From NCBI RefSeq assembly GCF_000735355.1, contig NZ_JMPI01000001.1:1-64000 (forward strand): DNA of 64,000 nt. The letters are read 5' to 3'. A program made the position numbers and the translations under genes. This stretch comes from Buttiauxella agrestis ATCC 33320. GTDB lineage: Bacteria > Pseudomonadota > Gammaproteobacteria > Enterobacterales > Enterobacteriaceae. Positions 1-13,308 of this stretch are shown here, piece after piece. The notes under the pieces are model-generated. The model ran no database searches. It worked only from the letters and a program-made list of their open reading frames with translations, and was not told where the DNA came from. Within the stretch, counting starts at the first letter, position 1; each line of letters starts with the position of its first letter.

Positions 1-75
1 CCGGAAGCTGACAAGTGTTTATTGCAAAAAAATGACTGAGCGCCTCTTTTTTCGACAAAACGACCATTTTCGACA
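1..75. other. Intergenic end of window downstream of hemG
   Basis: No gene is visible here. In E. coli the rrnA ribosomal operon lies beyond hemG in this direction, so this AT-rich stretch may be part of the upstream region of an rRNA operon. The window ends before that can be tested. Confidence 0.3.
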
Positions 76-609
76 TTATTTGCTGTTTAAATGGGCTATC
101 TCTTGCGCGAAACGGGCCACCTGAGGCCAATCTGTATAAACAACTTCTTTGCTAATATCTGTTTCGCCGCCAGTCATCTTCATAATTAAGCGAATCATCA
201 CGCGATCGTACCAACGATAACGCGGATAACGCAGCGCACCAGCAAACACCGCGCAGTGATTTGGCTGCCAGGGGGACGTCAGCAAAAACTTGCGTGTATA
301 AGAGTTGGTTTGCGGGGAGCGCTTCTCTGGTTTACGCGCCACCAGGTTCACAGAGAAGAAAGCACTGGGGATCTTATTCAACGCTTGCTGATGCTTTTTC
401 ACAAAAGCAGCCACTGAAGAATGGAAATGCCCGTAACGAATAGAAGCACCAATCACTACACGTTCGTAATTGCCCCAGGCAATTACGCCACTGCGATGCA
501 AGTTAACCACATCACTCTCAACACCCAGCTCTTTCAACTCAGATGCTATATAAGAAGCAATCTCGCGAGTTTGACCATCACGGGTCGAAAACAGAATTAA
601 AGTTCTCAC
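76..609 (-). CDS. hemG: Protoporphyrinogen oxidase, menaquinone-dependent (flavodoxin type)
   Basis: Oxidises protoporphyrinogen IX to protoporphyrin IX, the penultimate heme step, passing electrons from FMN to membrane quinones. The 177 residues start with a flavodoxin fold whose phosphate-binding loop is [12 protein letters not shown] (about residues 7-18), and carry the GASIRYGH segment near residue 55. The long insert loop with RKPEKR near residue 93 separates HemG from plain flavodoxins. The E. coli protein is 181 residues, so this one has a slightly shorter C-terminus. Translation begins at a GTG codon. It lies 12 nt downstream of trkH and is probably co-transcribed with it, the same arrangement as in E. 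coli. Confidence 0.96.
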   Translation of the reverse strand: MRTLILFSTRDGQTREIASYIASELKELGVESDVVNLHRSGVIAWGNYERVVIGASIRYGHFHSSVAAFVKKHQQALNKIPSAFFSVNLVARKPEKRSPQTNSYTRKFLLTSPWQPNHCAVFAGALRYPRYRWYDRVMIRLIMKMTGGETDISKEVVYTDWPQVARFAQEIAHLNSK

Positions 610-621
610 TACAGGCTCCGG

Positions 622-2073
622 TTACTCTCGCCAGAAAGTTGGCGTAAACAATACAAGTAAAGTGAACACTTCAAGACGACCAAATAGCATGTTAGCGATC
701 AGTATCCATTTCGCCACAGGATTCATGCTGGCAAAGTTGTCTGCCACGACCCCCAAACCTGGGCCAAGGTTATTCAGCGTAGCCGCCACGGAAGCAAAAG
801 CTGAGAAGTCATCCACGCCCGTCGCAATAATCGCCAGCATACTCACGATGAAGACCAATGCATAAGCAGAGAAGAATCCCCACACTGCTTCAAGAATACG
901 TTCGGGCAGCGCGCGGTTGCCGAGCTTGATGCTATATACCGCATTTGGGTGCACGAGGCGTTTCAGCTCCCGGTTCCCCTGCTTGAATAACAGCAGAATA
1001 CGAATGACCTTCAGGCCGCCGCCCGTTGAACCCGCGCAACCCCCTATAAAAGCAGAGCACAGCAACAACACCGGTAAGAACAAGGGCCAACGCGCGATAC
1101 TGTCGGTTGTGAACCCGGCGGTCGTCGCCATCGAGACAACCTGGAAGAATGCCTGATTCAGCGTTAACAGTGCCGTCTGGTAAGTATTATGGAACCACAA
1201 TACCAAGGTACAAATAGCCACCAGCGTCAGTTGTACGCCAATGAACATACGGAATTCAGGATCGCGCCAATAAACTTTTAAATTACGCCCGCTTAATAAA
1301 GAGAAGTGCAAACCGTAGTTACACCCGGAAATCAGCAGGAAGATGGCGATAATTGTATTAATGGTGGGACTATCAAAATAACCAATGCTGGCGTCATGAG
1401 TGGAAAACCCCCCAATCGCAATAGTCGCAAAACTATGGCCAATTGCATCAAACGCCGGCATGCCCGCAAACCAAAGCGCAAGAGCGCATGCAACGGTTAA
1501 CAATACATAGATGAGCCATAGGGTTTTTGCAGTATCCGCGATACGCGGGCGCATTTTATTATCTTTAAGTGGCCCTGGCATTTCAGCGCGATACAACTGC
1601 ATCCCACCCACGCCCAGAATTGGCAAAATGGCTACAGCGAGAACAATGATCCCCATACCGCCAAACCACTGCAGCATTTGCCGATAAAACAAAATGGCGT
1701 GAGGAAGCGTATCGAGCCCGACTAGCGTCGTCGCCCCGGTAGTGGTTAAGCCCGAGAACGATTCAAAGAATGCATCGGTAATAGTCAGATTCGGTTGTTC
1801 GGCGAAGATAAAAGGCAATGCCCCCACGCTCCCCAGCACCGTCCAGAAGAGTACGACGATCAGGAATCCTTCTCGCGGTTTCAGCTCACTTTTTTGCCGC
1901 CTGTTAGGCCACCACAAAAAAGAACCAATGAGTAACGCTGCGAAGAAAGTCTGGGTGAAAGCTCGGCCAGCACCATCGCGATAAATTAAAGCTACCAACC
2001 CGGGAATAATCATGGTCACAGAAAATAAAATGACTAACAGACCAACGATTCGGGTTATGGCGCGAAAATGCAT
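622..2073 (-). CDS. trkH: Trk system potassium uptake channel TrkH
   Basis: Inner-membrane K+ channel subunit that works with the cytosolic regulator TrkA. The 483 residues contain the four pore-loop repeats of the SKT family, readable as LTTTGATT, IAIGGFSTHD, MATTAGFTTDS and LNNLGPGLG. Their glycines build the selectivity filter. I chose the ATG at 2073, giving MHFRAITRIVG, because this matches the E. coli start and length. An in-frame start 8 codons upstream exists but adds residues not found in E. coli. The gene lies between yigZ and hemG on the same strand with short gaps. Confidence 0.97.
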   Translation of the reverse strand: MHFRAITRIVGLLVILFSVTMIIPGLVALIYRDGAGRAFTQTFFAALLIGSFLWWPNRRQKSELKPREGFLIVVLFWTVLGSVGALPFIFAEQPNLTITDAFFESFSGLTTTGATTLVGLDTLPHAILFYRQMLQWFGGMGIIVLAVAILPILGVGGMQLYRAEMPGPLKDNKMRPRIADTAKTLWLIYVLLTVACALALWFAGMPAFDAIGHSFATIAIGGFSTHDASIGYFDSPTINTIIAIFLLISGCNYGLHFSLLSGRNLKVYWRDPEFRMFIGVQLTLVAICTLVLWFHNTYQTALLTLNQAFFQVVSMATTAGFTTDSIARWPLFLPVLLLCSAFIGGCAGSTGGGLKVIRILLLFKQGNRELKRLVHPNAVYSIKLGNRALPERILEAVWGFFSAYALVFIVSMLAIIATGVDDFSAFASVAATLNNLGPGLGVVADNFASMNPVAKWILIANMLFGRLEVFTLLVLFTPTFWRE

Positions 2074-2117
2074 TTCAGCCGCTTCCTTAACTATCAAAAA
2101 ATAACGAGAGGGAATTA

Positions 2118-2729
2118 TTATTCAGCCGGCAATAAATGCAATGCACCGCGGCTAAAATCTGCAAGTCTGACTGAAAAGTCAGCGAGTTTTGCGGGCGGCA
2201 ACGCCACACGTAATAATACAGATGCCTGAAAATCACTTTGCACCAGGATGCCATCGAACTGCTTAAGCAATGTTTCGATTCCCGCAAGCTGCGCATAATC
2301 ACACTGCAAAGTATATTCGGTTAACGGAACTTTGAGCACCGTAGACAATTGATTTAACGCCGCCTGCACGCCGCCGCCATAAGCTTTTACCAGGCCGCCC
2401 GTTCCGAGCTTAATACCGCCAGAGTAACGCACGACGACAGCGGTGATTTCACCAATACCACTTCCCATAAGCTGGGCAAGCATTGGCTTACCGGCTGTGC
2501 CTGCTGGCTCGCCATCATCAGAAAAGCCTAATTGCTGTGAGTCATCAGGCGCACCAGCCACCCAGGCCCAGCAATGATGCCGGGCATCCGGGTGTTCAGA
2601 ACGCACGTGTTCAAGAAACGCTTTCGCCTCTATTACGCCAGTCGTATGCGCGACCAGCGTAATAAAGCGACTCTTCTTGATTTCCTCAGCGACCGTGACG
2701 GACTCAGCAGGAATCAGCCAGCTATCCAT
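2118..2729 (-). CDS. yigZ: IMPACT (UPF0029) family protein YigZ
   Basis: A 203-residue member of the conserved IMPACT/YigZ family, which in eukaryotes includes a regulator of the translation-control kinase Gcn2. The bacterial role is not settled. The N-terminal family domain shows DDSQQLGFSDDGEPAGTAGKP and the glycine-rich RYSGGIKLGTGGLVKAYGGGV region. The C-terminal ~70 residues form the smaller ferredoxin-like domain of this family. Its ATG overlaps the pepQ stop by one base (TAATG), implying translational coupling with pepQ. Confidence 0.93.
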   Translation of the reverse strand: MDSWLIPAESVTVAEEIKKSRFITLVAHTTGVIEAKAFLEHVRSEHPDARHHCWAWVAGAPDDSQQLGFSDDGEPAGTAGKPMLAQLMGSGIGEITAVVVRYSGGIKLGTGGLVKAYGGGVQAALNQLSTVLKVPLTEYTLQCDYAQLAGIETLLKQFDGILVQSDFQASVLLRVALPPAKLADFSVRLADFSRGALHLLPAE

Positions 2730-4060
2730 TACGCCAGTTTCAAATCACGCGTCATGTTTTCAACACTGTTTTCGTAAACAATCACGTTGTCTTCAATGCG
2801 AACGCCACCGAAAGGTTTCATTGCTTCAATGCGCTGCCAATCGAAGTGTTTGCTGTACTGGCCTTCGCGCCACGGTGCGAGTAACGACTCAATGAAGTAA
2901 ATGCCCGGCTCGATAGTCAGAACCATACGCGGCTCCAGAATACGCGTGCAGCGCAGATACGGATATTGAGAAGGCGCAGCCATGTGCGTCCCTGCGTCAT
3001 CCTGCATGAAGCCAGCGACATCATGAACCTGCAAACCCAGCGGGTGACCCAGACCGTGTGGCATAAATGGCCCAGTAATGCCGGTTTCCACCATCGCTTC
3101 TTCGCTAATACCCGTTACTAGCTTATGGCGGTTCAGCAGCTTCGCAATACGTTGATGGAACTGAATATGGTAATCGGTGTAACGCACACCCGCTTTCAGG
3201 GTGTCAATTAACGCCAGTTGTTCGGCATTAACGTCTTTCACCAATTGAGCATAATCATTGTCGCTATTAGCCGACCAGGTACGCGTTAAATCAGCCGCAT
3301 AGCCGTTGTATTCCGCGCCAGCATCTAAAAGGAAGCTACGCATTTCAGCAGGTGCACGATTATCTAATTTGGTGTAATGCAAAACTGCCGCGTGCTCGTT
3401 GAGCGCCACAATATTGCCATATGGCACATCGGTATCGCGGTGCCCGGTTGCGGTCAAATAAGCCAGGTTGATATCAAATTCGCTCATCCCGGAAAGGAAG
3501 GCTTCATGAGCTGCCTGATGGCCAACCACTGCGGTTTTCTGCGCTTCACGCATACACGCCAGCTCGTAGTCAGTTTTATAAGAGCGATGATAATGCAGAT
3601 AATCAATCACTCCTTTCGGGTTGATGTTCGCACCCTGAATTTCAAGCTGAATGGCACGTTCTGGCACCGGCCCGATATAACCGATATTGCCACGCGCAGC
3701 AGGCAACTGGCTGCCAATGCCATCTGCTTTTGGCAAAGCAATCACTTCAATTTCGTCAGTCCAGAAGGATTCTGGCAGCGGTTCAACGTTGTGCCAGTAA
3801 TCAACCGGCAGGTAGAACCACAGCTTAGGTTTGTTCACGCCATCCACCAGCAGCCAGCAGTTTGGCACTTGTGTCACCGGAACCCAGGCTTTGAATTGTG
3901 GGTTAACTTTGAACGGATACGGATGATCATCGAGGAAGACGTTGACTAGCTCGCCCGAGTGAATCAACAGCGCGTCGAGATTAAAACGCGCCAGAACATT
4001 GCGGGTACGTTCCTGCAAAGTTGCCACATGATCTTTATAAAGTGAGGCCAGTGAATCCAT
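2729..4060 (-). CDS. pepQ: Xaa-Pro dipeptidase
   Basis: Cytosolic metallopeptidase (M24B) that cleaves dipeptides with proline at the C-terminal position. The 443-residue length is the same as E. coli PepQ. The dinuclear metal ligands are visible in [17 protein letters not shown] (two Asp), PHGLGHPLG (His), EPGIYF (Glu) and RIEDNV (Glu). The N-terminal ~160 residues are the non-catalytic creatinase-like domain. The gene is divergent from fadB across a ~190-bp region and is the first gene of the pepQ-yigZ-trkH-hemG run. Confidence 0.97.
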   Translation of the reverse strand: MDSLASLYKDHVATLQERTRNVLARFNLDALLIHSGELVNVFLDDHPYPFKVNPQFKAWVPVTQVPNCWLLVDGVNKPKLWFYLPVDYWHNVEPLPESFWTDEIEVIALPKADGIGSQLPAARGNIGYIGPVPERAIQLEIQGANINPKGVIDYLHYHRSYKTDYELACMREAQKTAVVGHQAAHEAFLSGMSEFDINLAYLTATGHRDTDVPYGNIVALNEHAAVLHYTKLDNRAPAEMRSFLLDAGAEYNGYAADLTRTWSANSDNDYAQLVKDVNAEQLALIDTLKAGVRYTDYHIQFHQRIAKLLNRHKLVTGISEEAMVETGITGPFMPHGLGHPLGLQVHDVAGFMQDDAGTHMAAPSQYPYLRCTRILEPRMVLTIEPGIYFIESLLAPWREGQYSKHFDWQRIEAMKPFGGVRIEDNVIVYENSVENMTRDLKLA

Positions 4061-4211
4061 GATTTACCCTTCTGTTTTTTTCATAAACTGAACGCCACGC
4101 ATCTTAGCACACCGTAAAGTTTGCGAACTTATTTCCAGTGGCTGTGATCATCTTTGCAAATATTTAAAGAGTCATTTGCATTTCATTAACATCAATTCCA
4201 CACTCCTCTCC

Positions 4212-4228
4212 ATCTGGTACGACCAGAT
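4212..4228. promoter_or_regulatory. FadR operator of fadBA
   Basis: The 17-mer ATCTGGTACGACCAGAT is a near-perfect palindrome that matches the characterised E. coli fadB FadR site. It lies 26 bp before the fadB start codon, just downstream of where transcription should begin. FadR bound here represses fadBA until long-chain acyl-CoA releases it. Divergent pepQ begins at 4060. Confidence 0.92.
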
Positions 4229-4254
4229 CCCATTGCTGGATTCAGGAGACTGAC

Positions 4255-6444
4255 ATGCTCTACCAAGGTGAAACCTTACATCTCGACTGGCTGGAAGATG
4301 GCATCGCAGAACTGGTATTTGATGCGCCCGGCTCAGTGAACAAACTCGACACCGCGACCGTAGCAAGCCTCGGCCAGGCACTGGATGTACTTGAAAAGCA
4401 GCCTAGTCTGAAAGGCCTGTTGCTTAGTTCCAATAAAGCCGCGTTTATCGTTGGCGCTGATATTACCGAATTCCTGTCGCTGTTCCTGGTTCCAGCGGAG
4501 CAACTGACACACTGGCTGCAATTTGCCAACAGCGTATTCAACCGCCTGGAAGATTTGCCCGTCCCAACCATTGCTGCGGTAAATGGTTACGCACTTGGCG
4601 GCGGCTGTGAATGTGTGCTGGCAACGGATTACCGTCTGGCAACTCCGGATACCCGCATCGGCCTGCCGGAAACCAAACTGGGCATCATGCCAGGCTTCGG
4701 TGGTTCTGTGCGTCTGCCACGTTTACTGGGTGCTGACAGCGCACTGGAAATTATCACCGCAGGGAAAGATGTTGGTGCGGTTGAAGCGCAAAAGCTCGGC
4801 TTAGTTGATGGTGTCGTTAAAACTGAAAAACTGCGCGATGGCGCACTGGCTATACTGCGCCAGGCGATTAATGGCGATCTGGACTGGAAAGCCAAACGTG
4901 CACCAAAACTGCAACCTTTGAAGCTGAGCAAGATCGAAGCCACCATGAGCTTCACTATTGCCAAAAGCATGGTGATGCAGATTGCGGGTAAGCATTACCC
5001 GGCACCAATGACGGCAGTCAAAACCATCGAAGCCGCGGCACGAATGGGCCGTGACGAAGCATTACAACTGGAGACTCAAAGTTTCGTGCCGCTGGCGCGT
5101 TCTAATGAGGCCCGTGCGCTGGTCGGGATTTTCCTCAACGACCAATACATAAAAGGTCAGGCGAAGAAGCTGACCAAAAATACCGAAACCCCGAAACAGG
5201 CAGCCGTTCTTGGTGCCGGGATCATGGGCGGCGGCATTGCTTACCAGTCTGCCTGGAAAGGCGTGCCGGTATTAATGAAGGATATTAACGAGAAGTCGCT
5301 GGAACTGGGTATTAACGAAGCCAGCAAACTGCTCAACAAACAGCTGGAACGCGGCAAAATTGACGGCATGAAACTGGCGGGTGTGATTGCCACCATTCAT
5401 CCAACACTCGATTACGCCGGTTTTGAGCGTGTCGATGTGGTAGTTGAAGCAGTGGTAGAAAACCCGAAAGTGAAGAAAGCCGTTCTGGCAGAAGTGGAAG
5501 ATAAAGTGCGCCCGGATACCGTTCTGGCGTCGAACACCTCGACCATTCCGATTGGCGAGTTGGCAAATAGCCTGAAGCGCCCGGAAAACTTCTGCGGTAT
5601 GCACTTCTTTAACCCGGTGCATCGCATGCCGTTAGTGGAAGTGATTCGCGGCGAGAAAACCTCTGAGCAAACTATCGCTAAGGTCGTCGCCTGGGCCAGC
5701 AAAATGGGCAAAACGCCAATCGTGGTAAACGACTGCCCAGGTTTCTTCGTCAACCGCGTGCTGTTCCCGTACTTTGCAGGTTTTAGCCAGTTGATGCGCG
5801 ACGGTGCCGATTTCCGTCAAATCGACAAAGTGATGGAAAAACAGTTCGGCTGGCCGATGGGCCCGGCGTATCTGCTCGACGTTGTCGGCATTGATACCGC
5901 GCACCACGCTCAAGCAGTGATGGCGGCAGGTTTCCCGCAGCGTATGCAGAAAGATTATCGCGATGCCGTTGATGCCATGTTTGACGCAGGCCGCTACGGC
6001 CAAAAAACCCAGCAGGGTTTCTATCGTTACAAACAAGACAGCAAAGGAAAACCGCGCAAAGAGCAGGATGAAGCGACTGACGGCCTGCTGGCCGATGTCA
6101 GCAAGCCGCGTCACGATTTCAGCGACGAAGAAATCATTGCTCGCATGATGATCCCAATGGTCAACGAAGTGGTGCGCTGCCTGGAAGAAGGCATCATCGC
6201 AAGCCCAGCAGAAGCAGATATGGCACTGGTTTACGGTCTGGGATTCCCTCCATTCCACGGTGGCGCATTCCGCTGGTTAGACACCATCGGCAGCGCGAAA
6301 TATCTCGATATGGCGCAACAGTACGAACATCTTGGCCCGCTCTACCAGGCGCCGGACGGTCTGCGTACTAAAGCGTCCCATAACGAGCCGTACTATCCAC
6401 CGGTTGAGCCAGCGCGCCCAGCCAGTGACCTGAAAAGTGCCTGA
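4255..6444 (+). CDS. fadB: Fatty acid oxidation complex alpha subunit (enoyl-CoA hydratase / 3-hydroxyacyl-CoA dehydrogenase)
   Basis: Multifunctional alpha subunit of the aerobic beta-oxidation complex (alpha2beta2 with FadA). The 729 residues equal the E. coli length. The N-terminal crotonase domain carries Glu119 in GYALGGGCE and the second catalytic Glu in GLPETKLG. After the linker, an NAD-binding motif [15 protein letters not shown] opens the dehydrogenase domain, and its catalytic His is in [11 protein letters not shown]. An AGGAGA ribosome site precedes the ATG. FadR represses the gene through the operator in its leader. fadA follows 9 bp after the stop. Confidence 0.98.
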   Translation: MLYQGETLHLDWLEDGIAELVFDAPGSVNKLDTATVASLGQALDVLEKQPSLKGLLLSSNKAAFIVGADITEFLSLFLVPAEQLTHWLQFANSVFNRLEDLPVPTIAAVNGYALGGGCECVLATDYRLATPDTRIGLPETKLGIMPGFGGSVRLPRLLGADSALEIITAGKDVGAVEAQKLGLVDGVVKTEKLRDGALAILRQAINGDLDWKAKRAPKLQPLKLSKIEATMSFTIAKSMVMQIAGKHYPAPMTAVKTIEAAARMGRDEALQLETQSFVPLARSNEARALVGIFLNDQYIKGQAKKLTKNTETPKQAAVLGAGIMGGGIAYQSAWKGVPVLMKDINEKSLELGINEASKLLNKQLERGKIDGMKLAGVIATIHPTLDYAGFERVDVVVEAVVENPKVKKAVLAEVEDKVRPDTVLASNTSTIPIGELANSLKRPENFCGMHFFNPVHRMPLVEVIRGEKTSEQTIAKVVAWASKMGKTPIVVNDCPGFFVNRVLFPYFAGFSQLMRDGADFRQIDKVMEKQFGWPMGPAYLLDVVGIDTAHHAQAVMAAGFPQRMQKDYRDAVDAMFDAGRYGQKTQQGFYRYKQDSKGKPRKEQDEATDGLLADVSKPRHDFSDEEIIARMMIPMVNEVVRCLEEGIIASPAEADMALVYGLGFPPFHGGAFRWLDTIGSAKYLDMAQQYEHLGPLYQAPDGLRTKASHNEPYYPPVEPARPASDLKSA

Positions 6445-7617
<1,173 letters not shown>

Positions 7618-7663
7618 GTCGTTTTCTTTGCAGATTTTTTCAAAAAGTTTAGTTGCCGTTTTT

Positions 7664-7688
7664 CCCGCCCGTCAGGGGCGGGTTTTTT
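7664..7688 (+). terminator. Intrinsic terminator of fadBA
   Basis: A 7-bp GC stem CCCGCCC / GGGCGGG with a 5-nt loop is followed by TTTTTTAT. The U-tract exists only on the plus strand, so it terminates fadBA. The convergent gene fre ends a few bases beyond. Confidence 0.88.
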
Positions 7689-7694
7689 ATTGCA

Positions 7695-8396
7695 TCAGAT
7701 AAACGAGAACGCATCACCAAACATGCGATCAACCTGCGCACTACGTTCATTGCAGAACAAATCGCGAGCAATTTTCGCCATTTCAAAACGTCCAGCAATA
7801 TAGATGTCGTGTCCGGCAAGCGTTCCGTAATCCTGCATCACGGCAGTTAAAACCGTGCCCGTGCGCCCACGCCAACCCTCTTCCGGCTGTTCAACAACCG
7901 CCTCAACGCGCAGGTTTGGATGAACCACAGACAACGCTTCTAATTCTGACAGATCATAAAGATGCTTATCTTCACGGCCACCCCAGTAAATCGCGATTTC
8001 ACGTTGTGGGTTACGCGCCAGCGCCGTCAGCAAAATAGAACGGACGTATGAGAAACCGGTGCCGCCTGCAATCAGAATCAGCGGGCGATCTTCGTCATAA
8101 CGCAGCCAGGCATCGCCGTGCGGAATATCAACGACGATTTCTTTCTCTTTGAGAATTCGGTCCATCACGGCCATGGCGTACAAATTGATCTCTGAAGCGC
8201 CAATATGCAGCTCGATAAACTCATGGTCACTCGGCGTGGATGCCATGGAGAACGGGCGTTTGTCGCGCTCATCCATCACCACCATCAAATACTGCCCGGC
8301 CTGAAAGGAGAATTTCGCTTCCGGCAGTAATCGAACGCGATATACCGTGTCAGTTATCGCTTCTACCGAGGTCACTTTACAGCTTAAGGTTGTCAT
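7695..8396 (-). CDS. fre: NAD(P)H-flavin reductase
   Basis: Reduces free FMN, FAD or riboflavin with NAD(P)H, providing reduced flavin for several cellular reactions. In E. coli, UbiX/UbiD prenyl-FMN chemistry needs reduced FMN, which fits the neighbouring ubiD. The flavin-binding RPFSMAS motif (near residue 47) and the pyridine-nucleotide loop [10 protein letters not shown] (near residue 110) are present. I chose the ATG at 8396, preceded by GAGGGG. It yields 233 residues starting [15 protein letters not shown], identical in length to E. coli Fre. An upstream in-frame start would add 7 residues. Confidence 0.97.
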   Translation of the reverse strand: MTTLSCKVTSVEAITDTVYRVRLLPEAKFSFQAGQYLMVVMDERDKRPFSMASTPSDHEFIELHIGASEINLYAMAVMDRILKEKEIVVDIPHGDAWLRYDEDRPLILIAGGTGFSYVRSILLTALARNPQREIAIYWGGREDKHLYDLSELEALSVVHPNLRVEAVVEQPEEGWRGRTGTVLTAVMQDYGTLAGHDIYIAGRFEMAKIARDLFCNERSAQVDRMFGDAFSFI

Positions 8397-8443
8397 GCTT
8401 CCCCTCTGTCGGGTCAATAATGCAAAACGGTAAAATCCGCCGT

Positions 8444-9928
8444 TCAGGCGTTTTTACTGTCGTCGAAAATAGCCAGTTCGTCCCAGATTGCATCAATACG
8501 CGCGCATACTTCTGCATCTTTCTTAATAGGACGACCCCACTCACGTTGGGTTTCCCCCGGCCATTTATTGGTGGCATCCAGTCCCATTTTTGAACCAAGA
8601 CCGGAAACCGGCGAGGCAAAATCCAGGTAATCGATCGGCGTGTTCTCTACCAGAACGGTATCACGTGCCGGATCCATACGCGTGGTGATGGCCCAAATCA
8701 CATCGTTCCAGTCACGCGCGTTAACATCGTCATCACATACGATGACAAACTTGGTGTACATAAACTGCCGCAAGAAAGACCAGACGCCCATCATCACGCG
8801 TTTAGCATGGCCCGCGTATTGTTTCTTAATCGTCACAACCGCGAGGCGATAGGAGCAGCCTTCCGGCGGCAGATAAAAATCAACAATCTCCGGAAATTGC
8901 TTCTGCAAAATCGGCACAAACACTTCATTGAGTGCCACGCCCAGGACGGCAGGTTCATCGGGTGGGCGTCCGGTATAAGTTGAATGGTAAATCGGATTCT
9001 GGCGCTGAGTAATATGCGTCACGGTAAATACCGGGAAGTCATCTACTTCATTGTAGTAGCCTGTATGGTCGCCATATGGCCCTTCTGGCGCCATTTCGCC
9101 CGGCTCGATATACCCTTCCAGCACAATTTCAGCGCTGGCAGGCACTTCGAGATCGTTAGAAATACATTTCACAACTTCAGTTTTGGTTCCACGCAGCAAA
9201 CCAGCAAAGGCATACTCAGAAAGCGTATCGGGTACAGGGGTGACTGCACCAAGAATTGTTGCCGGGTCAGCGCCTAATGCTACAGAAACCGGGAAGCGCT
9301 CACCGGGATGCTCCGCACACCATTCCTGGAAATCCAGCGCGCCGCCACGATGTGACAACCAACGCATAATCAGTTTGTTTTTACCGATAAGTTGCTGGCG
9401 ATAAATGCCCAGATTCTGGCGCTCTTTATGTGGACCACGCGTTACCGTTAAACCCCAGGTAATCAGCGGCGCGGCATCTTCCGGCCAGCATTGCATGATA
9501 GGAATACGCGATAAATCGACTTCATCCCCTTCAAAAATTTGCTCCTGACAAGGGGCATTACGCAGCCGTTTGGTCGGCATATTCAGGACTTGCTTGAACT
9601 GAGGAAGTTTATCGAATAAATCGCGGAAGCCTTTTGGCGGCTCAGGCTCTTTCAGGAAGGCCAGTAACTTACCGACTTCGCGCAGTGCAGAAACATCTTC
9701 CTGCCCCATTCCCATCGCGACACGCTTCGGCGTACCAAACAGGTTGCACAGCACCGGCATATCGTACCCTTTTGGGTTTTCAAACAGCAGTGCGGGGCCA
9801 TTGGCGCGCAAAGTACGATCGGCAATTTCAGTCATTTCCAGGTAAGGATCGACTGGCATCGCGATACGCTTGAGTTCGCCGCGTTGTTCGAGTAGTTCCA
9901 GAAAGTCGCGTAGGTCGTGGTATTTCAT
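8444..9928 (-). CDS. ubiD: 3-octaprenyl-4-hydroxybenzoate decarboxylase
   Basis: Prenylated-FMN-dependent decarboxylase of ubiquinone biosynthesis, removing the carboxylate from the polyprenylated ring. It has 494 residues against 497 in E. coli. The conserved stretch [22 protein letters not shown] supplies the acidic active-site and metal/prFMN residues, and [11 protein letters not shown] near the C-terminus is also typical of the family. The gene lies 47 bp upstream of fre on the same strand. Other ubiquinone genes (ubiB, ubiJ, ubiE) lie a few kilobases away. Confidence 0.97.
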   Translation of the reverse strand: MKYHDLRDFLELLEQRGELKRIAMPVDPYLEMTEIADRTLRANGPALLFENPKGYDMPVLCNLFGTPKRVAMGMGQEDVSALREVGKLLAFLKEPEPPKGFRDLFDKLPQFKQVLNMPTKRLRNAPCQEQIFEGDEVDLSRIPIMQCWPEDAAPLITWGLTVTRGPHKERQNLGIYRQQLIGKNKLIMRWLSHRGGALDFQEWCAEHPGERFPVSVALGADPATILGAVTPVPDTLSEYAFAGLLRGTKTEVVKCISNDLEVPASAEIVLEGYIEPGEMAPEGPYGDHTGYYNEVDDFPVFTVTHITQRQNPIYHSTYTGRPPDEPAVLGVALNEVFVPILQKQFPEIVDFYLPPEGCSYRLAVVTIKKQYAGHAKRVMMGVWSFLRQFMYTKFVIVCDDDVNARDWNDVIWAITTRMDPARDTVLVENTPIDYLDFASPVSGLGSKMGLDATNKWPGETQREWGRPIKKDAEVCARIDAIWDELAIFDDSKNA

Positions 9929-10113
9929 GCAATTAATCGTAGTCAGGATTTTGCGCTCATTATACGGTCTTCATGCACCGCATGCTGTATTTTTGTTAAT
10001 AACGCGTAAATGGGTAACGGATGACCAATCGGTGTTTGGTTATACTTATGCTGTCTATCCCTCATAACGGCCTTTTGCTATTCTTCCTCGGTTGATTAGG
10101 AAAAAGAGAAATT

Positions 10114-10602
10114 ATGGAATCCTGGTATCTGCTCTACTGCAAACGGGGTCAATTACTGCGGGCGCAAGAACATCTTCAGCGCCAGGAAGTTAATTGCCTC
10201 ACCCCGATGATCACACTCGAAAAGATCGTGCGAGGCAAACGCACTGCGGTCAAAGAACCATTGTTCCCAAACTATATGTTTGTCCAGTTTGACCCTGAAA
10301 CTATTCACACGACGACAATCCATTCAACCCGTGGTGTCAGCCATTTCGTGCGCTTCGGTGCCCAGCCTGCAACCGTTCCGGCTGATGTCATCGAACAACT
10401 GGTGAATTACCAGCCTGAAAATGTCACCGACCCTGAAACGCCGTACCCTGGCGATAGCGTGGTGATCACAGAAGGGGCATTTGAAGGTCTGGAGGCGATC
10501 TTTGGCGAACCGGACGGCGAGGCTCGTTCGATGCTGCTGCTTAATCTGTTAAATAAACAGGTTATGCAGAGTGTGAAGAACACAGACTTTAAAAAGAAAT
10601 AA
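10114..10602 (+). CDS. rfaH: Transcription antitermination protein RfaH
   Basis: NusG paralogue that binds RNA polymerase paused at ops elements and suppresses Rho termination in long operons for LPS core, capsule, sex pili and similar. The N-terminal NGN domain runs from [13 protein letters not shown] to about residue 100. The C-terminal ~50 residues are the KOW domain known in RfaH to switch between alpha-helical hairpin and beta-barrel. Its length of 162 residues equals E. coli. It is a single-gene unit between divergent ubiD and convergent hemB. No ops element is visible before the ECA genes in this window. Confidence 0.97.
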   Translation: MESWYLLYCKRGQLLRAQEHLQRQEVNCLTPMITLEKIVRGKRTAVKEPLFPNYMFVQFDPETIHTTTIHSTRGVSHFVRFGAQPATVPADVIEQLVNYQPENVTDPETPYPGDSVVITEGAFEGLEAIFGEPDGEARSMLLLNLLNKQVMQSVKNTDFKKK

Positions 10603-10604
10603 AT

Positions 10605-10632
10605 AAGGCCAGCAAATGCTGGCCTTACTTTT
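10605..10632. terminator. Bidirectional terminator between rfaH and hemB
   Basis: The stem AAGGCCAGC / GCTGGCCTT with a 4-nt loop is followed on the plus strand by ACTTTTT. The left flank is A-rich, giving a T-rich tail on the minus strand as well. It can therefore end both convergent genes. Confidence 0.85.
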
Positions 10633-10637
10633 AGCAT

Positions 10638-11675
<1,038 letters not shown>

Positions 11676-12455
11676 TTAAGCCAGCCGAAAAAGACGGCGG
11701 GCATTGTCATCTGTTACTTGCGCAAGCCAGGCGGGGTCTTCTCCGCGCCATTCGGCCACCTTGTTCAGGATATGAGGCAAGTAGCAGGGTTCGTTCCGCC
11801 GGGAAGCAGGTTTTGGTTTTAGATCCCGCGGTAACAAATAAGGGGCATCAGTTTCCAGTAATAACTGATGCGCTGGAATCACCGGCAATAACTCACGTAA
11901 TTCAAGGCCGCGACGCTCATCGCATACCCAACCGGTTACGCCAATAAAAAGCCCACGAGCCAGACATTCACGGGCCTCGTCTTCAGTGCCTGTAAAGCAG
12001 TGCAGCACCACGCCGGGCAATTTATCGAGCCACGGGTCGAGCAATGCAATAAAGCGTTCGTGTGCTTCACGGCAGTGTAAAAATACCGGCATCATCAGGT
12101 CGGCCGCCAGGGCCAATTGTGCGGTAAAAGCGCGTTCTTGTTCAGCTGGTGTTGAAAAATTACGGTTAAAATCCAGGCCGCACTCGCCAATAGCCACGAC
12201 TTCAGATGCACCAGCAAGTTCACGAATGGCTTGCGCCGTTTCGTCCTGCCATTGGCTGGCGTCATGCGGGTGAACACCGGCTGTAGACCAACACCCCTGA
12301 TACTGTTGCGCCAGTAAAAGCGCCTGCTGGCTTTCGTGAAGGTTTGTGCCCGTCAGCAACATACCGCTCACTCCTGCAAGCTGTGCACGGGTAACAACAT
12401 CCGCATGGTCTTTGGCAAATTGAGAGCTGGTAAGATTTACACCGATATCAAACAT
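11676..12455 (-). CDS. tatD: TatD 3'-5' exonuclease/DNase
   Basis: Metal-dependent nuclease of the amidohydrolase-like TIM-barrel family, implicated in DNA repair and not required for Tat export. It has 259 residues. Family motifs are MFDIGVNLT at the N-terminus, [39 protein letters not shown] and LLETDAPYL. It sits 65 bp after tatC, with a GC-rich hairpin (about 12491-12508, CCGCCC/GGGCGG, no U-tract) in the gap. That hairpin could reduce read-through from tatABC. Confidence 0.95.
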   Translation of the reverse strand: MFDIGVNLTSSQFAKDHADVVTRAQLAGVSGMLLTGTNLHESQQALLLAQQYQGCWSTAGVHPHDASQWQDETAQAIRELAGASEVVAIGECGLDFNRNFSTPAEQERAFTAQLALAADLMMPVFLHCREAHERFIALLDPWLDKLPGVVLHCFTGTEDEARECLARGLFIGVTGWVCDERRGLELRELLPVIPAHQLLLETDAPYLLPRDLKPKPASRRNEPCYLPHILNKVAEWRGEDPAWLAQVTDDNARRLFRLA

Positions 12456-12520
12456 AGTGCCTTCTAAATTGTGCCTTCCAAACGACGACCGCCCTGATGG
12501 GCGGCCTGATATTATGACTC

Positions 12521-13306
12521 TTACTTAGAGTGATCGTCTTCTGCTTCTGGTGCTTCTTCCGGGTCTTCTTCCTCACCTCTTCTACGCCCTTTACCGACAT
12601 AGAAACGAGAGAAGAAAATCCCTACTTCAAACAGGCAGTACATCGGAATCGCCAGTAGCGTCTGCGAAAACACATCCGGTGGTGTTAACAGCATCCCGAC
12701 CACAAACGCACCAACTAAAATGTACGGGCGTTTCTGTTTCAGCGCTTCGGGTGAAGTTACTCCCATCCAGCACAGCAAAATAATGGCAACCGGCACTTCA
12801 AACGCCACACCGAACGCCATAAATAAAGCCATGACAAAATCGAGGTATTTCGTAATGTCGGTCGATACGATGACACCGACTGGCGCAGTTTTGGTCAGGA
12901 AACCAAATGCCAGCGGGAAGACAACAAAATAAGCAAAAGCGATGCCGATGTAGAATAACAGCGTGCTGGAAAACAGCAGTGGCATCACTAATTTGCGCTC
13001 GTGCTTATAGAGTGCAGGCGCGATAAACGCCCAGATTTGGTAAAGAATGACTGGAGCCGATAAGAACACGGCGACATAAATTGTCAGTTTAATTGGGGCA
13101 AAAAACGGCGACGCAACATCGGTCGCAATCATCGTTGACCCAATCGGCATCTGCTTAATCAGCGGGGCTGAGACAATCTGATAAATGTCGTTGGCAAAGT
13201 AAACCAGTGCCAGGAAAATCACCAGCACAGCGATAATGCTATTTAACAGTCGCTTGCGCAGCTCTATCAGATGGCTGATAAGCGGTTGGGTATCTTCAAC
13301 GGCCAT
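12521..13306 (-). CDS. tatC: Sec-independent protein translocase TatC
   Basis: Core receptor of the twin-arginine translocase, which exports folded proteins. It recognises the RR signal together with TatB. The 261 residues form six membrane spans. The conserved cytoplasmic N-terminus reads [13 protein letters not shown], and the periplasmic loop containing FFAPIKL follows the first span. The acidic C-terminal tail ([13 protein letters not shown]) is slightly longer than in E. coli. The gene starts 2 bp after the tatB stop. Confidence 0.97.
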   Translation of the reverse strand: MAVEDTQPLISHLIELRKRLLNSIIAVLVIFLALVYFANDIYQIVSAPLIKQMPIGSTMIATDVASPFFAPIKLTIYVAVFLSAPVILYQIWAFIAPALYKHERKLVMPLLFSSTLLFYIGIAFAYFVVFPLAFGFLTKTAPVGVIVSTDITKYLDFVMALFMAFGVAFEVPVAIILLCWMGVTSPEALKQKRPYILVGAFVVGMLLTPPDVFSQTLLAIPMYCLFEVGIFFSRFYVGKGRRRGEEEDPEEAPEAEDDHSK

Positions 13307-13308
13307 GT

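Noticed and set aside
55-75. Possible rRNA promoter elements at the window edge
   Set aside because: Too little sequence to identify P1/P2 or Fis sites; only noted as intergenic.
5632-6258. 208-codon frame on the minus strand inside fadB
   Set aside because: It is an opposite-strand shadow of fadB, which is complete and conserved; no motif or ribosome site supports it.
12490-12509. GC-rich hairpin between tatC and tatD considered as a terminator
   Set aside because: No U-tract follows on the minus strand, so it was only noted in the tatD entry as a possible processing or attenuation structure.
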